A stretch of DNA of 64,000 nt from Alphaproteobacteria bacterium (GTDB lineage: Bacteria; Pseudomonadota; Alphaproteobacteria; Micropepsales; Micropepsaceae): NCBI GenBank assembly GCA_019247845.1, contig JAFBAL010000063.1, positions 45,941-109,940 of the forward strand. Direction: 5' to 3'. The position numbers and the translations under genes are program-made. The notes under the pieces were generated by a model that worked only from the letters and a program-made list of their open reading frames with translations, searched no databases and was not told the DNA's origin. Positions 17,914 to 25,570 of the stretch are shown one piece after another; position 1 is the stretch's first letter; each line of letters starts with the position of its first letter.

Positions 17914-19572
17914 ATGAGCGACCTCGAAATCGCCCGCGCGGCGAAGCTTGAGCGTATCGAAGACGTGGGCGCGCGCATCGGGCTGCCGCCCGAGGCGCTC
18001 TATCGCTACGGTCCCTACAAGGCCAAGGTCTCGCTCGATCACATCCGCAAGCTGGGCGCCGCGAAAGGCAAGCTCGTCCTCGTCACCGCGATCAACCCGA
18101 CGCCCGCGGGCGAGGGCAAGACGACGACGACGGTGGGGCTCGGCGACGCGCTGTCGCGCATCGGCAAGCGCGCGGTGATCTGCCTGCGCGAGCCTTCGCT
18201 CGGTCCCTGCTTCGGCATGAAGGGGGGCGCGGCCGGCGGCGGCTATGCCCAGGTGGTGCCGATGGACGAGATCAACCTGCACTTCACCGGCGACTTCCAT
18301 GCCATCACCGCGGCCAACAACCTGCTCGCGGCCCTGATCGACAACCAGATCTATTGGGGCAACCCGCTGGGCATCGATCCGTCCAAGATCTCGTGGCGCC
18401 GGGTGATGGACATGAACGACCGCGCGCTGCGCGACATCGTGGTCGGGCTGGGCGGCAACGGCCAGGTGCGCGAGGACGGCTTCGACATCACCGTGGCGTC
18501 CGAGGTCATGGCGATCTTCTGCCTCGCCAAGTCGCTCGGCGACCTCGAGGAACGCATCAACCGCATCGTCGTGGCGCGCGATTTCGGCAAGAAGAACGTC
18601 ACCGCCGCCCGGGTCCAGGCCGCGGGCGCGATGTCGACGCTGCTGCGCGACGCGATGCAGCCGAACCTGGTGCAGACCTTGGAGCACACGCCGGCCTTCG
18701 TGCATGGCGGGCCCTTCGCCAATATCGCCCATGGCTGCAACTCGCTGATCGCGACCGAGACCGCGCTCAAGCTGGGCGACTATGTCGTGACCGAGGCGGG
18801 CTTCGGCGCCGATCTGGGCGCGGAGAAGTTCTTCGACATCAAATGCCGCCAGTCTGGACTCAAGCCTTCGGCCGCGGTGATCGTGGCGACCGTCCGCGCG
18901 CTCAAGATGCACGGCGGCGTGGGCAAGAACGATCTGGCCAAGGAGAACGTCGGCGCCATCGAGGCCGGCATGGCGAACCTGCTGCGCCACATCGAGAACG
19001 TGCGCAAGTTCGGCGTGCCGGTGACGGTCGCCATCAACCACTTCACCAGCGACACCAAGGCCGAGACCGACGCGATCTCGGAAGCCTGCCGCAAGGTCGG
19101 CGTGCATGCCCATCTCTGCCGCCACTGGGCGGACGGCGGTGCGGGCGCCGAGGACCTGGCGCGCGAGGTCGTGGCATTGGCCGACGGGGCGACGTCCGAT
19201 TTCAAGCCGCTCTATCCCGACGACATGACGCTGGCCGACAAGATCAGGACCATCGCGCGCGAGATCTATCGCGCCGCGGACGTGTCGCTCGCGCCCGAGG
19301 CCGAGAAGAAGCTGCAGCAATACGAGGCCGACGGCTTCGGCAGGCTGCCGATCTGCATGGCCAAGACGCAGTACAGCTTCACCGCCGAGCCCGACATGCG
19401 CGGCGCGCCCACGGGACACATCCTTCCGGTGCGCGACGTGCGGCTGTCGGCCGGCGCAGGCTTCGTCGTGGCGCTGTGCGGCGCGCTGATGACCATGCCG
19501 GGCCTGCCGCGCGAACCGGCCGCCTATCGCATCCGCGTCGACGCGAACGGCGAGATCGACGGGCTGTTCTGA
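17914..19572 (+). CDS. fhs: Formate--tetrahydrofolate ligase
   Basis: ATP-dependent formation of 10-formyl-tetrahydrofolate from formate and THF in the cytoplasm, feeding purine and formyl-Met synthesis or running in reverse. 552 residues, the normal family length. The P-loop [10 protein letters not shown] is at residues 63-72; other family blocks are [51 protein letters not shown] and [20 protein letters not shown]. Start ATG 17914 has GAGAGAA 8-14 bases upstream. No folD or glyA lies near. A palindromic repeat follows its stop. Confidence 0.97.
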   Translation: MSDLEIARAAKLERIEDVGARIGLPPEALYRYGPYKAKVSLDHIRKLGAAKGKLVLVTAINPTPAGEGKTTTTVGLGDALSRIGKRAVICLREPSLGPCFGMKGGAAGGGYAQVVPMDEINLHFTGDFHAITAANNLLAALIDNQIYWGNPLGIDPSKISWRRVMDMNDRALRDIVVGLGGNGQVREDGFDITVASEVMAIFCLAKSLGDLEERINRIVVARDFGKKNVTAARVQAAGAMSTLLRDAMQPNLVQTLEHTPAFVHGGPFANIAHGCNSLIATETALKLGDYVVTEAGFGADLGAEKFFDIKCRQSGLKPSAAVIVATVRALKMHGGVGKNDLAKENVGAIEAGMANLLRHIENVRKFGVPVTVAINHFTSDTKAETDAISEACRKVGVHAHLCRHWADGGAGAEDLAREVVALADGATSDFKPLYPDDMTLADKIRTIAREIYRAADVSLAPEAEKKLQQYEADGFGRLPICMAKTQYSFTAEPDMRGAPTGHILPVRDVRLSAGAGFVVALCGALMTMPGLPREPAAYRIRVDANGEIDGLF

Positions 19573-19576
19573 GATT

Positions 19577-19809
19577 TGTCATTCCCGGCGAGCATCGGCG
19601 CGATGGCGTCGATGCGAGGGAAGCACAAACCAAGTTACAAGGGAATCCACGTCGATTGCGCGCTGATCACTGGCGGCCCTGGATTCCCTTCCCCTCGCAT
19701 CGCTTCGCGACGCTCGGCGCGGCCGAGCGCGGGCTCGTCGCAGGCCTGCTCAATGCGACGCACAGCTTCTATGGCGAGCTGCCGCCGGCGCGCTCGGCTG
19801 GGAATGACA
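19577..19809. repeat. Nested palindromic intergenic element
   Basis: The gap between fhs and the convergent enoyl-CoA hydratase is almost filled by three nested inverted repeats. Outer arms: TGTCATTCCC at 19577-19586 and GGGAATGACA at 19800-19809. Middle arms: GATGCGAGGG at 19611-19620 and CCCTCGCATC at 19692-19701. Inner arms: GGGAATCCA at 19641-19649 and TGGATTCCC at 19680-19688. All three pairs are exact. The structure resembles the non-coding REP/MITE-like palindromes common between genes in alphaproteobacteria. It holds no gene and may also act as a terminator for both neighbours. Confidence 0.75.
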
Positions 19810-19811
19810 CC

Positions 19812-20594
19812 CTACTGCCCCTTCCACGCCGGCTTGCGCTTTTGCGCGAAGGCGCGCGGGCCTTCCTGGAAGTCGTCGCTCTTGAACAGCGCCTCGACGG
19901 CCGAATAGCGCATCTGGTTCTTGAGCGCATCCTCCAGCGTGGGCTCGGCCAGCCCGCGATAGACCGCCTGCTTGGAGGCGCGCACCGACATCGGGCTCGC
20001 TTCCATGATCTCACCCGCCCAGCGCCGCGCCGCCGCCATCAGCTCGGGCGCGGGGACCACCTCGTTGACGAAGCCCAGCGCCTTGCCCTCTTCCGCGCTC
20101 ACGCGCCGCCCCGTCAGGATCATGCCGAGCGCGCGCTTCGGCCCGATCTCGCGCGGCAGCCGGTGCAGCCCGCCCGCCAGCGCCGCCAGTCCCACCCGCG
20201 GCTCGGGCAGCGCGAACACCGCGGTGTCGGCCGCGACGATCAGGTCGCAGGCCAGCGCGATCTCGAACCCGCCGCCCATCGCAATGCCGTTCACGGCCGC
20301 GATCACCGGCTTGTCCAGGTCGAAGCGCTGGGTGAGCCCGCCGAAGCCGCTCTTGGGCCAGGGCTTGCGCCCGCCCGCCGCGGTGACCTTCAGGTCGTTG
20401 CCGGCGCTGAAGGCGCGCTCGCCCGCCCCGGTCACGATGGCGACCCACTGGCCGGGATCGGCGGCGAACTCGTCGAAGACGGCGGCCAACTCTTCATGCG
20501 CCTCGGCGTGGAGCGCGTTCATCACCTCCGGCCGGTTCAAGGTGACGATGGTGAGGCGGCCCTCGCGGGCGACCCGGCAATATTGGTGGCTCAT
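19812..20594 (-). CDS. Enoyl-CoA hydratase/isomerase family protein
   Basis: 260 residues, the usual crotonase length. Family blocks are VTLNRPEVMNALH, the oxyanion-hole loop AFSAGNDLK and IAMGGGFEIALACD with the first catalytic Glu, then FALPEPRVGL where the second Glu lies. It should hydrate or isomerise an enoyl-CoA. The C-terminal FKSDDFQEGPRAFAQKRKPAWKG is the typical crotonase tail. Which CoA ester it uses cannot be told; no other beta-oxidation gene is adjacent. It is divergent from the GYF-domain gene across 70 bases. Confidence 0.92.
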   Translation of the reverse strand: MSHQYCRVAREGRLTIVTLNRPEVMNALHAEAHEELAAVFDEFAADPGQWVAIVTGAGERAFSAGNDLKVTAAGGRKPWPKSGFGGLTQRFDLDKPVIAAVNGIAMGGGFEIALACDLIVAADTAVFALPEPRVGLAALAGGLHRLPREIGPKRALGMILTGRRVSAEEGKALGFVNEVVPAPELMAAARRWAGEIMEASPMSVRASKQAVYRGLAEPTLEDALKNQMRYSAVEALFKSDDFQEGPRAFAQKRKPAWKGQ

Positions 20595-20664
20595 GCGCCA
20601 GCTTGGACGCGAAATCGTCTATTCGGCAAGGGTTGAGTAACCTTCGAAGCCTAGAGTTGCCCCG

Positions 20665-21258
20665 ATGTCGGACACCTGGACCATCAGCGTCGCCGGACGC
20701 AACTACGGACCTTACGCGCTCGCCCAGATGCAGGGCTTCGCGGCGGAAGGCCGCCTGGCGCCTCAGTCGCTGGTCGCCCGCGACGGCGAGAACCAGCTCC
20801 GCGCGGCGTCCGAGGACCCCACGCTGGCAGCGCTGTTCCGCCCTGCCCAGCCCGTGCCGGCGCAGCCCAAGCCGACCCAGTTCTTCACCGCCGAGGGCAA
20901 CGAGGAGATCCAGTCCTTCGGCCGCAACGAGAGCGAGGCCGGCGACGGCCAGCGCGCGCACTATCTGATCGTCGCCGACATGAAGTCGCGCTCGATCTCC
21001 GGCCTCGAGGAAGAGATCTTCAATCTCGGCCCCGCGGTGCCGATCCTGCCGCAGGCCTGGCTGCTCGCCAGCGAGATGCCGATCAACGCCATCCGCCAGT
21101 CGCTGGTGCAGAAGCTGGGCAAGCTCGACACGCTGTTCATCGCCGACGCGACGCACGACAAGGCGGCGTGGTTCAACTTCGGGCCCGAGCAGGACTCGCG
21201 CATCCGACGCATCTGGCAGAAGCTGCCCGACCCTGCGGCGCTGAAGCGCGCCGGATAG
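20665..21258 (+). CDS. GYF_2 (DUF4339) domain protein
   Basis: 197 residues. Residues 4-50 match the bacterial GYF_2 domain: W-x5-GRNYGPYALAQMQGFAAEG-LAPQSLVARDGE, the conserved G-P-x-x-L-x-Q-M and G-x-L-x-x-x-S-L-V pattern. A Pro-rich linker (PVPAQPKPTQ) follows, then a ~100-residue conserved-looking domain (HYLIVADMKSRSISGLEEEIFNLG, IADATHDKAAWFNFGPE) that I do not recognise. No signal peptide. GYF_2 domains bind peptides, often in membrane-associated proteins; no partner is indicated here. Confidence 0.75.
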   Translation: MSDTWTISVAGRNYGPYALAQMQGFAAEGRLAPQSLVARDGENQLRAASEDPTLAALFRPAQPVPAQPKPTQFFTAEGNEEIQSFGRNESEAGDGQRAHYLIVADMKSRSISGLEEEIFNLGPAVPILPQAWLLASEMPINAIRQSLVQKLGKLDTLFIADATHDKAAWFNFGPEQDSRIRRIWQKLPDPAALKRAG

Positions 21259-21300
21259 TGCGCTCCGACCTCCGGCGCAATCTGCCTGGATTGAGAGAGG

Positions 21301-21570
21301 TCAGCGCCGCGCCTTCGCCTTGGCCTTCTTCTCGGCGGCGCGCAGCGACTTGCCTTCGGGGCCTTCGAGCGCCCTCTGCGCGTCCTTGCCCATCTTGCCG
21401 ATACGGCCGCGGTTCTTCTCGACGAAGCTTTGCTGCGCCTTGTCGAAATTGCGCGTCGCGGTATAGCTGCCCTCGCCCTCGAGCTTGCCGGAGCGGGCCG
21501 TCTTCTTTGCGGGCTTCTTCGCCGCCGCCTTCTTCGCCGCCGGCGCCTTCGCTTTCTTCTTTGTCGCCAT
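21301..21570 (-). CDS. Lys/Ala-rich small basic protein
   Basis: 89 residues with a histone H1-like N-terminal tail of KKKAK and AAKKP repeats (residues 1-25), a central block GEGSYTATRNFDKAQQSFVEKNRG, and another basic tail (AAEKKAKAKARR). The central part has a short helical pattern with conserved-looking aromatic residues. It is probably a DNA- or RNA-binding accessory protein, but only composition supports this. Start ATG is preceded by AAGGAGAT on the minus strand, a strong ribosome site. Confidence 0.7.
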   Translation of the reverse strand: MATKKKAKAPAAKKAAAKKPAKKTARSGKLEGEGSYTATRNFDKAQQSFVEKNRGRIGKMGKDAQRALEGPEGKSLRAAEKKAKAKARR

Positions 21571-21612
21571 GATCGAAATCTCCTTTGTCAGTTGCGCAAC
21601 GTGAGATCGGCC

Positions 21613-22140
21613 TCAAAGTTCCTTCAAGCCGTCGCGGAAGCGCTTGTGGTTGTGGACATAGGTCTGCGCCGAGATCTTCATCACCGCGAGCTCGCGCTCC
21701 CCCAGCTGGCGCAGGACGCGGCCGGGGCTCCCCAAGATCATCGAGCCGTCGGCGAACTCCTTGCCTTCCGAGATCAGCGTATTGGCGCCGACCAGACAGT
21801 TGCTGCCGACCTTCGAGCGGTTGAGCAGGATCGAGCCCATGCCGATCAGCGAATGGTCGCCGACCGTCGTCGAATGCAGGATCACGTTGTGGCCCACCGT
21901 GACGTTGGCGCCGATGACCACGGGAAGGCCCGGATCGGTGTGGCAGACCGAATTGTCCTGGATGTTCGAGTTCTCGCCGAGCTCGATCCAGTCGTTGTCG
22001 CCGCGCAGCACCGCGCCGAACCACACGCTCGCGTTCCTCTTCAGCCGCACGCGCCCGATCAGGACCGCCGTCGGCGCGATCCAATAGGACCCGTCCTCGG
22101 GCAACTCCGGGCGCGCGCCGTCGAGCTCGTAGATGGGCAT
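21613..22140 (-). CDS. Gamma-carbonic anhydrase family protein
   Basis: 175 residues of left-handed beta-helix (hexapeptide repeats such as VLIGRV, ASVWFG, VVIGAN, SLIGMG). The three zinc His ligands of the gamma class are present: VCHTDPG, VTVGHN and VILHST. Family members hydrate CO2 or are inactive homologues (YrdA/PaaY type); catalysis cannot be judged by eye. It lies 42 bases upstream of the Lys-rich small protein on the same strand and is divergent from the membrane protein at 22260. Confidence 0.92.
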   Translation of the reverse strand: MPIYELDGARPELPEDGSYWIAPTAVLIGRVRLKRNASVWFGAVLRGDNDWIELGENSNIQDNSVCHTDPGLPVVIGANVTVGHNVILHSTTVGDHSLIGMGSILLNRSKVGSNCLVGANTLISEGKEFADGSMILGSPGRVLRQLGERELAVMKISAQTYVHNHKRFRDGLKEL

Positions 22141-22259
22141 GGCGGAACTCCGGGCTAGTTGCGATCCCGACTATGAGGCCGGCCGCGAGCTTTTGCACCA
22201 TCCGTCATGTCGCGCGGACATTTGGCGAAAGGCCCGGAACTTCGCGACAATCGCGTTCC

Positions 22260-22988
22260 ATGGGGACCTTCCTGCGCCGGCCGTCGAGCCGCCTCTTCAT
22301 CGCCGTCTCGCTGGTACTGATCGGCATCAAGCTGCTGTTCGACACCTATCCCGGCGACTTCCCGGGACGCGATCAGGCGCAAGCCTTCACCTGGACGCTG
22401 ATGGGCAGCATCGTGACTGTAGGCTTTCTCGGCCTCCTTGCCGACCGCGCCGCGGGCCTGCCCGATCCCTTCGCCGACTGGAGCCGCGAACGCGAGGGCT
22501 TGCGCTGGTCGATCTCTCTCGGCGGGCTCTACGGCTGCGTCACCATCGCGATGTTCGTCTGGCATCCGGTGTCGAGCCCGCTCGGCAACGGCGGCTGGGA
22601 TCACATGGCGCTGCCCTGGTCGATCCCGTTCTACGCCTTCGGCGCGATCTTCCTGGAATACATGCTCAGGCTCGGCGCGCTATGCATCCCGTTCTGGCTG
22701 ATCCACGTCGTGATCCTGCGCCGGCATCTGCGGCTTGCGGTGTTCTGGACGCTGGGCGCCATCGTCGCGCTCTACGAGATCTGGCCCTACATGGCGCCGG
22801 AGATCCAGGCGCATCGCTGGGGCGCCGCCGCGGCGGATCTGATCGCGCCGCTCTATCTCTCCAACGTCGTCGAGGCCGGTCTGTTGCTGCGCTACGGTTG
22901 GTTCGCGCCGATCGTCTTCCGCCTCGCCTTCTATCTCATTTGGCACATCGTCTTCGGCGGCTTTGCAGCGCCGTTTTTCGCATCCTAG
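22260..22988 (+). CDS. Polytopic membrane protein
   Basis: 242 residues with about six hydrophobic segments (for example FIAVSLVLIGIKLLF, FTWTLMGSIVTVGFLGLLA, IPFYAFGAIFLEYML, FRLAFYLIWHIVFGG). ATG 22260 (MGTFLRRPSS) is preferred because it gives a short basic N-terminus before the first helix; an upstream in-frame ATG at 22173 adds 29 residues of unlikely sequence. No family recognised. There is no clear ribosome site for either start. Confidence 0.65.
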   Translation: MGTFLRRPSSRLFIAVSLVLIGIKLLFDTYPGDFPGRDQAQAFTWTLMGSIVTVGFLGLLADRAAGLPDPFADWSREREGLRWSISLGGLYGCVTIAMFVWHPVSSPLGNGGWDHMALPWSIPFYAFGAIFLEYMLRLGALCIPFWLIHVVILRRHLRLAVFWTLGAIVALYEIWPYMAPEIQAHRWGAAAADLIAPLYLSNVVEAGLLLRYGWFAPIVFRLAFYLIWHIVFGGFAAPFFAS

Positions 22989-23175
22989 CGAATTTCACTT
23001 AACCGTCGCATGAAACGCGTTACTCTCAATTCAGCGGAGTGATTCGCGGTGGGGGCATGCAGCGTTACGCGTTGCCAATGCTGAATATCCAAGGCTCGAA
23101 GCCTTCCCGCTCACGCGGCCGTCCGCTCGACCTCTCAACATCATCATCGTGTCTCATCGTGACCAGGGAGCATCC

Positions 23176-23931
23176 ATGGCCAAGCGTTCCGCGCGGCAGA
23201 AAGCCCGCGAGTTGCAGTATCACGAGCCGGCGACCGTACATCCTCTCTTTCCCCACGAACGCGGCGGCTGGAGCCCGCACGATCACGACCAGAACTCCCG
23301 AGACCGCAAATATGTGAAGAACGTCCGGGCCATGAGCCCGACCCAGCAGCGCCTGATGGACGCGATCAACGAGCGCTCCGTCGTCGTGGCGCTGGGTCCG
23401 GCGGGCACCGGCAAGACCTATCTCGCCATCGCCAAGGCCGTCGAGGCGCTCGAAGCCGGACGCGCCAGCCGCATCGTGCTGTCGCGGCCCGCGGTCGAGG
23501 CCGGCGAAAGCCTGGGCTTCCTGCCCGGCGCGCTGGAGGAAAAGCTCGCGCCCTATCTGCGCCCGCTCTACGACGCGCTGACCGAGCGGCTCGGCACCAA
23601 GCGGCTCAAGGCGCTGGTCGCCGAAGGCACGATCGAGATCGCGCCGGTGGCGTACATGCGCGGACGCACGCTCAACGACTGCTTCATCGTCATCGACGAG
23701 GCGCAGAACTGCACCTATGGGCAGCTGAAGATGCTGCTGACGCGGCTCGGCTGGCGCTCGACGATGGTGCTCACAGGCGATCCCGACCAGACCGATTTGC
23801 TCACCGGCATGTCGGGACTGGGCGACATCGCCGAGCGGCTGGAGCGCGTGCCGGAGATCGCGGTCGTCAGGCTGGGCGACGCCGACATCGTGCGCCACCC
23901 GCTCGTGGCGGGGATGCTGACGGTGCTCTAA
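23176..23931 (+). CDS. PhoH family ATPase
   Basis: 251 residues, cytoplasmic. The Walker A motif GPAGTGKT is at residues 74-81 and Walker B is CFIVIDEAQN, with SRPAVEAGESLGFLPG and LTGDPDQTDL as further PhoH blocks. PhoH-like ATPases are linked to RNA metabolism and phosphate stress; the biochemical role is not settled. ATG 23176 follows CAGGGAGC (AGGGAG, spacing 6), better than the ATG at 23149. It is a stand-alone copy, not in the phoH-ybeY-lnt arrangement. The 187-base upstream region has no visible gene. Confidence 0.92.
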   Translation: MAKRSARQKARELQYHEPATVHPLFPHERGGWSPHDHDQNSRDRKYVKNVRAMSPTQQRLMDAINERSVVVALGPAGTGKTYLAIAKAVEALEAGRASRIVLSRPAVEAGESLGFLPGALEEKLAPYLRPLYDALTERLGTKRLKALVAEGTIEIAPVAYMRGRTLNDCFIVIDEAQNCTYGQLKMLLTRLGWRSTMVLTGDPDQTDLLTGMSGLGDIAERLERVPEIAVVRLGDADIVRHPLVAGMLTVL

Positions 23932-23941
23932 GCGGCCCGAC

Positions 23942-24030
23942 TGTCATGGCCCGCGAATGCGGGCCATCCAGTTGCAACAAGCGGCATTGTGCAGAACCCA
24001 GCTGGGTGGCCCGCATTCGCGGCCATGACA
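23942..24030. repeat. Palindromic REP-like element
   Basis: Two nearly exact inverted arms of 29-30 bases fill the gap between convergent genes. The left arm begins TGTCATGGCCCGCGAATGCG at 23942 and the right arm ends CGCATTCGCGGCCATGACA at 24030; they differ by one missing base and one mismatch, and enclose a 31-base loop. A single related arm occurs at 63569-63596. The transcript of either strand could form a long hairpin, so it may serve as a bidirectional terminator. Confidence 0.75.
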
Positions 24031-24036
24031 AGCAGG

Positions 24037-24330
24037 TTACAACGCCAAGCTCAGGTTCAGCACGAACAGGCCGATCGCGAAGCTCCAATAGGCGCTGATC
24101 GAGGCGGCGAGCCAGAACGCGAGCCTGGAGCAGGACTTCTCGCGCAGCTTGGCCGCCGCGTTCTCGAGCAGCACGCTGGGGCCCGCGACGACCATCACCG
24201 CGACATAGGCGGCGCGCGCGACGTTGTCCTCGCGCTTCTCGCCGACGATCAGCCGGTAGAGGTTGGCGAGAATGCCCGACGCGGTGAACCCGGTGGCCAA
24301 GGCGAACAGCGCGACCATCAGATCCTTCAT
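24037..24330 (-). CDS. Small membrane protein
   Basis: 97 residues with three hydrophobic segments (about 5-26, 40-56, 70-96). Start ATG at 24330 overlaps the stop of the preceding 71-codon gene (ATGA), strong evidence of a real two-gene unit. The loop EKREDNVAR and the segment LLENAAAKLREKSCSR are charged and cytoplasmic. No family recognised. Confidence 0.65.
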   Translation of the reverse strand: MKDLMVALFALATGFTASGILANLYRLIVGEKREDNVARAAYVAVMVVAGPSVLLENAAAKLREKSCSRLAFWLAASISAYWSFAIGLFVLNLSLAL

Positions 24331-24542
24331 CGTCCCAGCCCTTCCGGTTTCCGACCGGTGCGATGCAGGCCGTGTGCCTCGGGCGGCGTTCCAATTTGGG
24401 CCTCGAGCCGGGCGAGCGGCTCGGTGTTCGCGATATCGGACTTGACGGTCGCGAGTCCCTGCCAGCCGGCCCAGTAATCCTGTCCGTATAGAACCGTGAG
24501 CGCGATGGCGAAGCCTGCCGCCGCCTTGAACAGCTTTCCCAT
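24327..24542 (-). CDS. Small protein with N-terminal hydrophobic segment
   Basis: 71 residues: MGKLFKAAAGFAIALTVLYG forms a single membrane anchor or uncleaved signal, followed by a hydrophilic tail (DYWAGWQGLATVKSDIANTE). It overlaps the downstream membrane-protein gene by 4 bases, so the two are probably translated together. Function unknown. Confidence 0.6.
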   Translation of the reverse strand: MGKLFKAAAGFAIALTVLYGQDYWAGWQGLATVKSDIANTEPLARLEAQIGTPPEAHGLHRTGRKPEGLGR

Positions 24543-24734
24543 GTCCCGTTTTGACCCCGCCCAGTGGCTTCGGGCCTGTCATCGCAAGGGGAATGCCTCG
24601 CTGCCCGGACATGGGTGATGCCTTCCTGCATCCCTGGCCAAATTTCGCGACGCCGACGGGCCGGACGGGGCTCATCGTTAAAATCGCATGCTAGGTTTCC
24701 TTGGGGGGCATCGAGTCGCCTCGGGCCTTTTTGA

Positions 24735-25478
24735 ATGTCCATGAGCCGCGGTGGAGACGTCGACGATACCGTCCGGAAGCGTTCCGGCTGGCTGATCCCG
24801 CTCGGGGTGCTGCTGGTGACGGCCGCGCTTTCGGCGCTGTTCCTGCTCTACTACCTGGCGCCGACCGCGCCGCCGCTCTTCGCCGAGCAGGTCTCGCCGA
24901 CCTCCAGCACCGACATCGCCGCGCTGGAAGTGGGAGGCTTGAAGTTCTGGATCCCGGGCAACTACCTTCAGTTCGAGAGCGCGCGCCAGGGCGGGCGCAA
25001 ACGCGAGGTTGCGCTGTTCGCCGCGCTGCCCGACCTTTCCGGCTGGTCGAACTGGAACGCCGGCGAGTTCGCCGAAGGCGGGCCGAACTCGCGCATCGTG
25101 CGCATGACCATCCGCGAGCAGGCCAATTTGAGCGAGGCCGACCGGCTCAGCCGAATCTACATGGGCTATATCGCCGATCCGAAGGGCCGGCCCGGGCCGT
25201 TCGAGCTCACCAAATACGCCTTCCGCCAGGATTCGGGCTATAACGGCGAGGACCTTTTCGTCGGGCGGTCTGCCAACGGGTCCGCCAAAGGGCCCGTGGT
25301 GATGCGCTGCGAGCGCGCCGGGCCCAACGTGCCGAGCCCGACCTGCCTGCGCGACATGCCGCTCGGCAAGGGTGTGGGGATCTCCTACCGCTTCAAGCGC
25401 TCCAAGCTCAGCCACTGGCGCGAGATCGAGACCGGCATCGACGCGCTGCTCGCGACCTTCGAGAAGCAGCCGAAATAG
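24735..25478 (+). CDS. Single-pass membrane protein
   Basis: 247 residues: basic cytoplasmic N-terminus (VRKRSG), one membrane helix about residues 19-42, then a ~200-residue periplasmic domain (FWIPGNYLQF, PGPFELTKYAFRQDSGYNGEDLFVGR, CERAGPNVPSPTCLRDMPLG). Two Cys in the last block (about residues 196 and 206) could form a disulfide. ATG codons at 24735 and 24741 are both possible. No family recognised. The 192-base upstream gap, divergent from the small protein, shows no other gene. Confidence 0.7.
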   Translation: MSMSRGGDVDDTVRKRSGWLIPLGVLLVTAALSALFLLYYLAPTAPPLFAEQVSPTSSTDIAALEVGGLKFWIPGNYLQFESARQGGRKREVALFAALPDLSGWSNWNAGEFAEGGPNSRIVRMTIREQANLSEADRLSRIYMGYIADPKGRPGPFELTKYAFRQDSGYNGEDLFVGRSANGSAKGPVVMRCERAGPNVPSPTCLRDMPLGKGVGISYRFKRSKLSHWREIETGIDALLATFEKQPK

Positions 25479-25570
25479 CCGGCGCCCGCCGCTGACGCTT
25501 TGGTGAATGGACGCCGGGCCAATTCCCCTTTAAGGTGAATTGTGAAAAACTCGCGTTGCTGGGGGCTGCC

